Assembly: GCA_900319595.1 (NCBI GenBank)
Contig: ONOZ01000134.1
Span: 1-5,302, forward strand
Reading direction: 5' to 3'
Source of the DNA: an uncultured Bacteroidales bacterium
GTDB lineage: Bacteria; Bacteroidota; Bacteroidia; Bacteroidales; P3
Length of the DNA stretch: 5,302 bases
Part shown: one piece after another, positions 1 through 5,302 of the stretch
Position numbering within the stretch: the first letter of the stretch is position 1
Layout of the letters: each line of letters opens with the position of its first letter
The notes under the pieces: model-generated
What the model was told of the DNA's origin: nothing
Seen by the model: only the letters and a program-made list of their open reading frames with translations
Databases searched by the model: none
Position numbers and translations under genes: made by a program

Positions 1-1064
1 ATATTTTTATGCAAGAAATAAAGGATTTGCAAGATAAAGGATTTACGCCACAGGACAACCTACTTATTTCTAGAAAAGCAAATTTGATTTTACCTTCTCA
101 TCGTTTGGTGGATGCCGCTAACGAAAAAAATAAGGGAGATAGAAAAATTGGCTCAACATTGAAAGGTATTGGACCAACATATACAGACAAGATTGCAAGA
201 GTCGGACTTCGTATTGGAGATTTGTTTGTAAAAGATTTTACCGAAAAATATAATACTTTAAAACTTTCTCATATTCGCTCTGTTGAGGCTATGGGTTACA
301 AAGTAGAGGACTTCAAAATAGAGGATAAAACCTTTGAAGAGTACGAAAATCTTTGGTTACAAGCCACGCAAGAGTTGAAAAAACTTTCTATAATAGATAC
401 AGAATACTATATAAATGAGCAGTTACGCGAAGGGAAAAAGATTTTGGCAGAAGGTGCTCAGGGAACAATGTTAGATATTGACTTTGGCTCTTATCCTTTT
501 GTAACTTCCTCTACTACAGTTTCGGCAGGAGTATGTTCGGGTTTGGGAGTATCGCCACAAAATATTGGCAGGGTATATGGGATAGCCAAAGCATACTGCA
601 CACGTGTAGGACAAGGACCATTTCCAACAGAATTGTTTGACCAGACTGGCGAAGAACTTTGCCAAAAAGGGCATGAATTTGGTTCGGTTACAGGCAGAAA
701 ACGTCGTTGTGGCTGGTTGGATATGCCGGCATTGAAATACGCTTGTATGATAAACGGGGTAACGGATTTGATGCTTATGAAAATTGACGTTATGGATACT
801 TTTGAAACAATCAAGATATGTACTCAGTATGTTATAGATGGCAATAAAACTGAAAAACTTCCGTTTAGTTTAGAAGAGCAAATATCTCCTGTGTTTGAAG
901 AGTATAAAGGTTGGCAACAAAGCGTAACAAAAATAAAGCAATATGAAGATTTGCCAACGCAAATGCAAGAGTATATTTCTGCAATAGAAAAAATGACGGG
1001 TTTGCCTGTAACAATGGTTTCGGTATCACCTGATAGAGAAGATACAATAATTAGAAATAAATAA
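1..1064 (+). CDS. purA: Adenylosuccinate synthetase, 5'-truncated by the window edge
   Basis: This cytoplasmic enzyme joins IMP and aspartate, using GTP, to make adenylosuccinate, the first committed step from IMP to AMP. The reading frame is open from the left edge (first whole codon at base 3). The Met at base 9 is internal: its surroundings (IFMQEIKDLQDKG) align with about residues 79-91 of E. coli PurA. Roughly 78 N-terminal residues, including the GDEGKGK loop and the catalytic Asp and His, therefore lie upstream. Visible family motifs are GIGPTY (165-182, IMP site region), EGAQGTMLDID (from 450), the aspartate-loop region VTGRKRR followed by CGWLD (from 687), KIDVMD (from 780, guanine recognition) and SPDRED near the C-terminus. 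The protein ends normally at TAA 1062-1064, and with the missing part it would be about 430 aa, the usual size. I see no frameshift. The PepSY-like gene follows after 12 nt and is probably co-transcribed. Confidence 0.98.
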   Translation, partial: IFMQEIKDLQDKGFTPQDNLLISRKANLILPSHRLVDAANEKNKGDRKIGSTLKGIGPTYTDKIARVGLRIGDLFVKDFTEKYNTLKLSHIRSVEAMGYKVEDFKIEDKTFEEYENLWLQATQELKKLSIIDTEYYINEQLREGKKILAEGAQGTMLDIDFGSYPFVTSSTTVSAGVCSGLGVSPQNIGRVYGIAKAYCTRVGQGPFPTELFDQTGEELCQKGHEFGSVTGRKRRCGWLDMPALKYACMINGVTDLMLMKIDVMDTFETIKICTQYVIDGNKTEKLPFSLEEQISPVFEEYKGWQQSVTKIKQYEDLPTQMQEYISAIEKMTGLPVTMVSVSPDREDTIIRNK

Positions 1065-1076
1065 TTGATATACAAT

Positions 1077-1133
1077 ATGAAACGCTTGATATTTACACTT
1101 ATGTTTGTTATGCTTACAATGAGTTTGTCGGCA
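1077..1133 (+). other. Predicted Sec signal peptide of the PepSY-like protein
   Basis: Residues 1-19 have a positively charged start (MKR), a hydrophobic core rich in Leu, Phe, Met and Val, and the end SLSA before QQK. Small residues at -3 and -1 (Ser, Ala) fit signal peptidase I, and Gln at +1 is very common in Bacteroidota exports. No Cys follows, so it is not a lipoprotein signal. Confidence 0.8.
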
Positions 1134-2156
1134 CAGCAAAAACTACGTTTAAGTGAAGTTCCGCAAGAGGTACGTATGGGATTGGAAAACACCTATACAG
1201 ATTACAAATTAGAGGGTTGGTACTTTGAGACGGGTCAATACGTTGCCAAAATCAATATAGATAACAACACCGGAAGAGTATTCTTTACAGCAACTGGTAA
1301 TTGGCAATATACCATTTTTGATATCAAAGAAGAGGAATTGCCTACTTTGGTTGATGATTATTTTATAAAGAATTATCCGGGTTATAGAGTAAAGAAATCT
1401 CAGTATGTGGAAGATTTGAGTGGTGATAACTATTATCGGTTAATCATTTCAATGAAAGGCGTTGGGCAGACAGAATACGAAATGATTTTTGACCCTCGTG
1501 GCAACCTTACCAAGACAAATGCTCCAGACCCTGACTTTGTTAAAAAAGACTATATAGAGCGTTTGAATCCTGAGGCTATAGAATATCGTCAAAAGAAGAT
1601 GGCAGAGCGTGAAGGTATTGTAGGAGAGGGAGTTGAAGTGAATATTGAAAAACAAAAAGCCAAAGATAAAAGTAGTAAAGAGGTAAAACTTTCTACTCAA
1701 GACGAATTAGATGAGCCTAAAATACCAGAAGAAGTTACAGCTGCTTTTAAAAAGAAATTTCCTCGTGCTGAGGCAAAATCTTGGAAACAGGAAGGCGACA
1801 ACTATCGTGCAACTTACGACAAGCGTGGCACACAAGCCGAGATTCTTATGCAAAAAGACGGCACAATTATCTCTACTACAACCAATGTTGATAAAGCACG
1901 TTATCCGCGTTTGATAACTAAGGACTTGGAGATTAGATATCCAAAAGCCAAAGTGGAGAAATTCCAAAAAATAGACTATGATATGAAATACAAAAAGAGT
2001 GTAACTGACAAGAAATTGGACACTTATTATTATATAGAACTAACTGAGAAAATCAAAGGCAAGAAAGACAAAAAAACTATTCGTTTAACTTACGACAAAT
2101 CCTATAAATTTCAAGGTTTGGCGGGAAGTGATGACGATTATGCCGATGAGGACTAA
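1077..2156 (+). CDS. Secreted protein with tandem PepSY-like repeats
   Basis: The protein has 359 aa from the ATG at 1077. A TTG four codons earlier (1065) is also in frame, but the ATG puts a classic signal peptide at the very N-terminus: MKR, a hydrophobic run to about residue 17, then LSA|QQ with likely cleavage after Ala19. No lipobox Cys is seen, so it is probably periplasmic or loosely envelope-bound. The mature part looks like two related modules joined by a Lys/Glu-rich linker (about 170-212). Module 1 starts at VPQEV (residue 28) and module 2 at IPEEV (residue 216). Each continues with an amphipathic helix, an aromatic Trp strand (GWYFETGQYVA; SWKQEGDNYRA) and a strand ending in G-x-x-x-x-T. 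Each module has a second half of similar type containing a (N/R)YP turn and Tyr-rich strands. This resembles the Bacteroidota PepSY-like (beta-lactamase-inhibitor-protein-like) family, whose function is poorly known; binding or folding roles are usually guessed. The C-terminus is acidic (GSDDDYADED). It sits 5 nt before the OstA-like gene, which suggests an envelope role. Family assignment is fairly sure, function unknown. Confidence 0.85.
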   Translation: MKRLIFTLMFVMLTMSLSAQQKLRLSEVPQEVRMGLENTYTDYKLEGWYFETGQYVAKINIDNNTGRVFFTATGNWQYTIFDIKEEELPTLVDDYFIKNYPGYRVKKSQYVEDLSGDNYYRLIISMKGVGQTEYEMIFDPRGNLTKTNAPDPDFVKKDYIERLNPEAIEYRQKKMAEREGIVGEGVEVNIEKQKAKDKSSKEVKLSTQDELDEPKIPEEVTAAFKKKFPRAEAKSWKQEGDNYRATYDKRGTQAEILMQKDGTIISTTTNVDKARYPRLITKDLEIRYPKAKVEKFQKIDYDMKYKKSVTDKKLDTYYYIELTEKIKGKKDKKTIRLTYDKSYKFQGLAGSDDDYADED

Positions 2157-2161
2157 TCAAT

Positions 2162-2224
2162 ATGCGTAAAACAAAAGGCTTGCTTGTAATATTGTTGTTG
2201 TTTTCTTTTACAACAGTTTATTCG
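2162..2224 (+). other. Predicted Sec signal peptide of the OstA-like protein
   Basis: Residues 1-21 consist of a basic N-region (MRKTK), a hydrophobic core rich in Leu, Val, Ile and Phe, and the end VYS before QNQ. Val at -3 and Ser at -1 fit signal peptidase I. The absence of Cys at the junction argues against a lipoprotein. Confidence 0.8.
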
Positions 2225-3727
2225 CAAAACCAAATAGAGTATCGTTCATTGCAGGGGAGAATCTTTCCCGAGCATCCTGATGATGTTGTATTGATTGATA
2301 GTGTGGTATTTACTCATAAGGGTATGATAATGTATTGTGATAGTGCCATATACAACCAAAAGGAGAATTATTTTGACGCATACAATAACATAAAGATGTT
2401 TCAAGGCGACTCTATTTCGTTATTTGGCGATGTTTTGCATTATGATGGTAACACAAAGATAGGAGATTTGAGAGGCAAGCAAGTAATTATGCAAGACAAT
2501 GATGTAACTATGCTAACCGATTATATTGTCCTTGACCGTAATGTAAATACAGTTAGTTATTACTCCCAAGCCACAATTTTCAATACGCAAGATACATTGA
2601 AAAGTAAAGAAGGTGTGTATTTTATTGACGATGAGTCTTTTCAGTTTTATCATAATGTTAGACTTTTTGGTCAAGAAGGAAGACTAAATTCGGACTCACT
2701 TTTTTATAATACCAAAACTAATCAATGCGAATTTTTTGGAGATTTGGCACGATTGATAATTTACCAAGACACAACTCACACAGATACAACTTTGGTCATA
2801 ACTAAACAAGGTTCTTATAATACAAAAACTGAAGAAATCTATTCCTACGCTCGCCCTTTGATATATACACAAAACAAGTTGATAACGGCAGATACTCTTT
2901 ATTACGATAAAAAAAATAAAAATGGATACGCTTACAATAATATATATGTAGAGGACACCATAGAGAAGATGTTTTTGAATGCTAACTCGTTACTATTGAA
3001 TACTATAGATACAACTTCCATTGCTATAATAACAGATAGTCTTTTGTTGCGAGAGGTGGATAAAAAAGATACACTTTATTTTCATTCCGATACTATTAAA
3101 GTACTGATGGACACAAGTTTTCAGGTTAAAGATTTGTTTGCTTTTGAGCATTGCAAGTTTTATAGAAATGATATGCAAGGAGCCTGTGAGTATGCACATT
3201 ATAATAAGGCGGATTCTACACTTTTGATGCTTACAAAACCTGTTCTTTGGGCAGAAGAGTCGCAATTGACGGCCGATACCATAATTCTTTTGATAGATGA
3301 CAAGAAAGCCAAACAAATATTTATGCACCCAAACACTTTTATTTTGCAAAATTCAGACACTAACACACAAGAGTTTTTTAATCAAATAAGTGGCAAGAAT
3401 CTTGTTGGTTATTTTCAAAATAATAAGATACATTATGCAGAAATTGATGGAAATACGCGTAGTATATACTATCTTTGGGACGAAAACAAAAAGCAAAGAA
3501 CCAAAAGTTTAACGGGTGTAAATATAGGGTTGAGCAAAGAAATGCATCTTTATTTTGATAAAGGCGAATTAAAGAAGATGTCTGCCATTAAGGATGCTGA
3601 ATTTTATATGGATAGGTTACAAAACATTCCGGAGCAAGATAGACAACTCAAAGGTTTTTTGAATTTGCATAGCGACAAGCCCAAGCAAGCAAGAGATATT
3701 TATATAAAACGATTTTTTAGTGAATAA
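2162..3727 (+). CDS. OstA/LptA-like periplasmic protein
   Basis: This 521-aa protein is of the Bacteroidota OstA-like type (OstA/LptA N-terminal fold). Known LptA proteins carry lipopolysaccharide across the periplasm between LptC and LptD. By analogy this protein probably takes part in LPS transport or outer-membrane assembly, but that is inferred from the fold. The signal peptide is clear: MRKTK, a hydrophobic run at residues 6-19, and likely cleavage after VYS (residue 21). The mature chain carries recurring short beta-strand units typical of an OstA beta-jellyroll: YCDSAIYNQKENYFDAYNNI (58-77), LNSDSLFYNTKTNQCEFFGD (175-194) and ITADTLYYDKKNKNGYAYNN (241-260), plus weaker copies such as LTADTIILLIDDKKAKQIF near 370-388. 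It is much longer than E. coli LptA (about 185 aa) and lacks an obvious LptD beta-barrel domain. The ATG start lies 5 nt after the upstream stop and has a GAGGA (2148-2152) inside that gene's last codons. It probably forms one transcript with the PepSY-like gene. I give no symbol because orthology to lptA is not shown. Confidence 0.85.
   Translation: MRKTKGLLVILLLFSFTTVYSQNQIEYRSLQGRIFPEHPDDVVLIDSVVFTHKGMIMYCDSAIYNQKENYFDAYNNIKMFQGDSISLFGDVLHYDGNTKIGDLRGKQVIMQDNDVTMLTDYIVLDRNVNTVSYYSQATIFNTQDTLKSKEGVYFIDDESFQFYHNVRLFGQEGRLNSDSLFYNTKTNQCEFFGDLARLIIYQDTTHTDTTLVITKQGSYNTKTEEIYSYARPLIYTQNKLITADTLYYDKKNKNGYAYNNIYVEDTIEKMFLNANSLLLNTIDTTSIAIITDSLLLREVDKKDTLYFHSDTIKVLMDTSFQVKDLFAFEHCKFYRNDMQGACEYAHYNKADSTLLMLTKPVLWAEESQLTADTIILLIDDKKAKQIFMHPNTFILQNSDTNTQEFFNQISGKNLVGYFQNNKIHYAEIDGNTRSIYYLWDENKKQRTKSLTGVNIGLSKEMHLYFDKGELKKMSAIKDAEFYMDRLQNIPEQDRQLKGFLNLHSDKPKQARDIYIKRFFSE
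2330..2941 (+). repeat. Diverged protein repeats in the OstA-like protein
   Basis: Three protein-level copies of a unit of about 20 residues begin near codons 58, 175 and 241. The shared pattern is D-(S/T)-(A/L)-(I/F/L)-Y-(N/D), then a turn rich in Lys, Asn and Gln, then an aromatic strand (DAYNN, FFGD, YAYNN). The copies are not conserved as DNA repeats, so this is an old duplication of the beta-sandwich strand pair, as expected in OstA folds, and not a recent tandem repeat. Confidence 0.6.
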
Positions 3728-3735
3728 AAACCTTC

Positions 3736-3748
3736 TGACAAAATGTCA
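3736..3748. promoter_or_regulatory. Perfect palindrome upstream of grpE (possible operator or activator site)
   Basis: TGACA-AAA-TGTCA is a perfect inverted repeat with two 5-bp arms around a 3-nt centre. It lies 8 nt after the OstA-like stop codon and 30 nt before the ATG at 3779. It is not CIRCE (TTAGCACTC-N9-GAGTGCTAA), so HrcA is unlikely to bind. Its position just before a chaperone gene pair and upstream of a -24/-12-like element fits a dimeric regulator site. My recollection that similar palindromes precede stress genes in Bacteroidota is unchecked. Confidence 0.45.
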
Positions 3749-3761
3749 TAAATTGTTATTA

Positions 3762-3776
3762 TGGAATACTAATTGA
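3762..3776 (+). promoter_or_regulatory. Imperfect sigma-54-like (-24/-12) element before grpE
   Basis: TGGAATACTAATTGA compares with the sigma-54 consensus TGGCACG-N4-TTGC: the GG at 3763-3764 and the TTG at 3773-3775 have the correct spacing, but the C of the -12 GC is A and the CACG part is poor. If used, transcription would start near base 3787. That is inside the first codons counted from ATG 3779, but well before ATG 3812. A chance match in AT-rich DNA is quite possible. No convincing Bacteroidota -33/-7 (TTTG, TAnnTTTG) promoter is seen in the same gap. Confidence 0.25.
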
Positions 3777-3778
3777 CG

Positions 3779-4405
3779 ATGGCGAAATTTAAATTTAATA
3801 TATTTAAGAAAATGAAAGACGAAAATATAAAACAACCAAATCAAGAGAATTTGGAAAACGAAAATACAGAGACCCAACCTATTGACGATGGTAGTCAAGA
3901 GAATTCTGCAACGGAAGAAATTCAAACAAACGAAGAGCCGACCGAGGAAGACAAAATTGAGTCAATGGGGGTGAAATTACAGGAAATCAACGACAAATAT
4001 TTGCGTTTATATTCTGAGTTTGAGAATTATAGAAAACGTACTTCAAAGGAAAAAATAGAATTGATATCTAACGCAAGTGAAGAGGTAATCAAGGATATTC
4101 TGCCTGTAATTGACGATTTTGATAGGGCGTTGGAATCTATCAGCAAGATAGAGGACGAACAAGTAAAACAAACAATGGAAGGTGTGAATTTGATTTACAA
4201 AAAACTCTATTCTGTTTTGGAGCGTAAGGGGTTGAAACCTATAAATGCAAAAGATAACGAATTTAATGAAGAATTGCACGAGGCTATTGCTCAAATTCCC
4301 GCTACAAGCGAAGAGATGAAAGGCAAGGTTATTGACGAAACTACCAAAGGTTATTATTTGAATGACAAGGTTTTGCGTTATAGTAAAGTGGTTGTTGCAA
4401 TATAA
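3779..4405 (+). CDS. grpE: GrpE, nucleotide exchange factor of DnaK
   Basis: GrpE is a cytoplasmic homodimer that releases ADP from DnaK, resetting the Hsp70 folding cycle together with DnaJ. The protein has 208 aa from ATG 3779. Order of parts: a short basic start (MAKFKFNIFKK), an acidic and Asn/Gln-rich disordered tail (about 14-58), a long coiled-coil helix (about 59-120, including the typical YLRLYSEFENYRKR and VIDDFDRAL), and a C-terminal beta domain. The GrpE family signature is complete: F-N-E-x-x-H-x-A-I (162-170), then after 20 residues G-Y-x-x-x-D-x-x-L-R-x-S-x-V-x-V. Three starts are possible: TTG 3773, ATG 3779 and ATG 3812. The last gives 197 aa beginning MKDENIKQ, removes a poorly conserved tail and has an A-rich upstream stretch, so it is a real alternative. 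dnaJ starts 11 nt downstream. A palindrome and a sigma-54-like element lie just upstream. Confidence 0.97.
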   Translation: MAKFKFNIFKKMKDENIKQPNQENLENENTETQPIDDGSQENSATEEIQTNEEPTEEDKIESMGVKLQEINDKYLRLYSEFENYRKRTSKEKIELISNASEEVIKDILPVIDDFDRALESISKIEDEQVKQTMEGVNLIYKKLYSVLERKGLKPINAKDNEFNEELHEAIAQIPATSEEMKGKVIDETTKGYYLNDKVLRYSKVVVAI

Positions 4406-4416
4406 AAAATAAGCAT

Positions 4417-5302
4417 ATGGCAAAAAGAGATTATTACGAGGTATTGGGTGTTGGAAAGTCAGCAACGGACGAGGAAATAAAAAAAGCGTATAGAAAATTG
4501 GCTTTGAAATATCACCCTGACCGCAATCCCGGAGATAAGCAAGCAGAGGAGAAATTCAAAGAGGCTGCCGAGGCGTATAGTGTGTTGAGCGACAAGGATA
4601 AGCGTGCAAGATATGACCAATTTGGCGAGGCTGGTTTAGGCGACAACGGTGGTTTTGGTGCTGGTGGTATGGGTATGGACGATATATTCTCTATGTTTGG
4701 CGATTTGTTTGGTGGTAGAGATGGTGGTTTTGGAGGTTTTTCTGGTTTTGGTGGCTTTGGAGGTTACTCTCGTTCGGGTGCTTCTCGTAGAGTAAATAAA
4801 GGCTCTAATTTGCGTATTCGTTTGAAACTCACACTGGAAGATATTGAGAAAGGTGTAGAAAAGAAAATCAAAGTAAATAAATACGTTTCTTGCAAAACCT
4901 GTGGTGGTAGCGGTGCAAAGTCGGGTAGTGGTATGGAAACTTGTCATCAATGCGGTGGAAGTGGGTATATTGTTCAGACTCAACGTACTATTATAGGTAA
5001 TTTGCAAACTCAAAGTATTTGTCCTTCTTGTGGTGGCGAGGGAAAGGTGATTAAAGAGAAATGTCCTGATTGTCATGGAGATGGAATTGTTAAAGGAGAG
5101 GAGATAATAACTATAAATATTCCTGCCGGCGTACAAGATGGTATGCAATTGTCTTTCTCTGGTAAGGGTAATGCTGGTGCAAGAAGTGGTGTTGCGGGAG
5201 ATTTGATTGTTTCCATTGAGCAGTTGCCACACGAACAATTTGAACGCAATGGCAATGATATTTGTTTACAAACCTATATTACTTTTCCTGAGGCAGTTAA
5301 TG
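4417..5302 (+). CDS. dnaJ: DnaJ (Hsp40) co-chaperone, 3'-truncated by the window edge
   Basis: DnaJ delivers unfolded proteins to DnaK and stimulates its ATPase; GrpE, encoded 11 nt upstream, completes the cycle. The 295 residues visible show a full class I (type A) layout. The J domain spans about 4-68 with the catalytic HPD at residues 33-35 (4513-4521). A Gly/Phe-rich region (about 70-124) contains MDDIFSMFGDLFGG. A zinc-finger domain has all four CxxCxGxG motifs: C159/C162, C176/C179, C202/C205 and C216/C219. In the family the first and fourth pairs bind one zinc and the second and third pairs the other. Substrate-binding strands follow (INIPAGVQDGMQL, GDLIVSI, HEQFERNGNDI). The frame is open at the right edge, where roughly 80-100 C-terminal residues including the dimerisation part should follow. 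The ATG at 4417 is chosen because MAKRDYYEVLGV is the standard DnaJ N-terminus. No damage is seen. Confidence 0.98.
   Translation, partial: MAKRDYYEVLGVGKSATDEEIKKAYRKLALKYHPDRNPGDKQAEEKFKEAAEAYSVLSDKDKRARYDQFGEAGLGDNGGFGAGGMGMDDIFSMFGDLFGGRDGGFGGFSGFGGFGGYSRSGASRRVNKGSNLRIRLKLTLEDIEKGVEKKIKVNKYVSCKTCGGSGAKSGSGMETCHQCGGSGYIVQTQRTIIGNLQTQSICPSCGGEGKVIKEKCPDCHGDGIVKGEEIITINIPAGVQDGMQLSFSGKGNAGARSGVAGDLIVSIEQLPHEQFERNGNDICLQTYITFPEAVN
4645..4765 (+). repeat. GGT/TTT-rich low-complexity DNA encoding the DnaJ Gly/Phe region
   Basis: This stretch repeats short units such as GGTGGT and GGTTTTGG (dense at 4711-4765), giving GGFGGF-type protein sequence. It is a normal feature of type A DnaJ proteins, where the flexible region helps regulate DnaK binding. 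The repeated triplets could allow in-frame length change between strains. On the opposite strand they read as Thr-rich open frames, which are not genes. Confidence 0.7.

Noticed and set aside
9..11. ATG at base 9 as the purA start
   Set aside because: The frame is open to the left edge and the sequence aligns with about residue 81 of PurA. The essential N-terminal nucleotide-binding and catalytic segments would be missing.
708..722. Cys in the PurA CGWLD motif where E. coli has Thr
   Set aside because: It follows the intact aspartate-loop arginines and is a mild change. I believe it is common in Bacteroidota PurA, so it is not evidence of altered function.
824..1192. 122-aa minus-strand frame over the purA-PepSY junction
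   Set aside because: It overlaps the conserved purA C-terminus and the next signal peptide, and has no recognisable motif.
2993..3349. 118-aa minus-strand frame inside the OstA-like gene
   Set aside because: It is fully inside a longer gene with signal peptide and repeats, and has low-complexity AT-driven composition.
3736..3748. The palindrome as a rho-independent terminator after the OstA-like gene
   Set aside because: The stem is only 5 bp, low in GC, and no run of T follows. An operator-like site is a better reading.
4043..4465. 140-aa open frame on the minus strand across the grpE-dnaJ junction
   Set aside because: It overlaps two clearly recognised genes and has an AT-driven Phe/Tyr/Ile/Leu-rich composition. 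It is a shadow frame.
4636..5238. 200-aa open frame on the minus strand, very rich in Thr and Ser
   Set aside because: It lies fully opposite dnaJ, and its Thr/Ser content is the reverse reading of GGT-rich Gly codons. All conserved DnaJ motifs are on the + strand, and no family resemblance is seen in the antisense frame.

Overview
The window is an AT-rich stretch of ordinary chromosome from a member of the Bacteroidota, most likely a Bacteroidales-type organism. The evidence is the style of the PurA, GrpE and DnaJ proteins, two secretory proteins with short signal peptides ending just before a Gln (…SLSA|QQ and …VYS|Q), a Bacteroidota-type OstA-like protein, and weak or absent Shine-Dalgarno sequences. 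This placement comes from protein character, not from a database search.

All five genes lie on the + strand and fill almost the whole window. From left to right they are: (1) the 3' four fifths of purA, adenylosuccinate synthetase, cut by the left edge; (2) a secreted or periplasmic protein of about 359 aa built from PepSY-like repeats, starting 12 nt after purA; (3) an OstA/LptA-like protein of 521 aa with a signal peptide, starting 5 nt after gene 2; (4) after a 51-nt gap, grpE; (5) 11 nt later, dnaJ, cut by the right edge.

The spacing suggests two transcription blocks. purA, the PepSY-like gene and the OstA-like gene look like one readthrough unit, joining a purine-synthesis enzyme to two envelope proteins. 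grpE and dnaJ form a chaperone pair whose products serve DnaK; dnaK itself is not in the window. The only notable non-coding stretch is the gap before grpE. It holds a perfect 13-bp palindrome (TGACA-AAA-TGTCA) and, 13 nt later, an imperfect -24/-12 (sigma-54-like) element. I read this as a candidate heat-shock control region, without proof.

I found no tRNA, rRNA, CRISPR array, insertion sequence, attachment site or convincing terminator. I do not see an undescribed system here. The best leads are the grpE upstream element and the little-studied PepSY-like/OstA-like pair.
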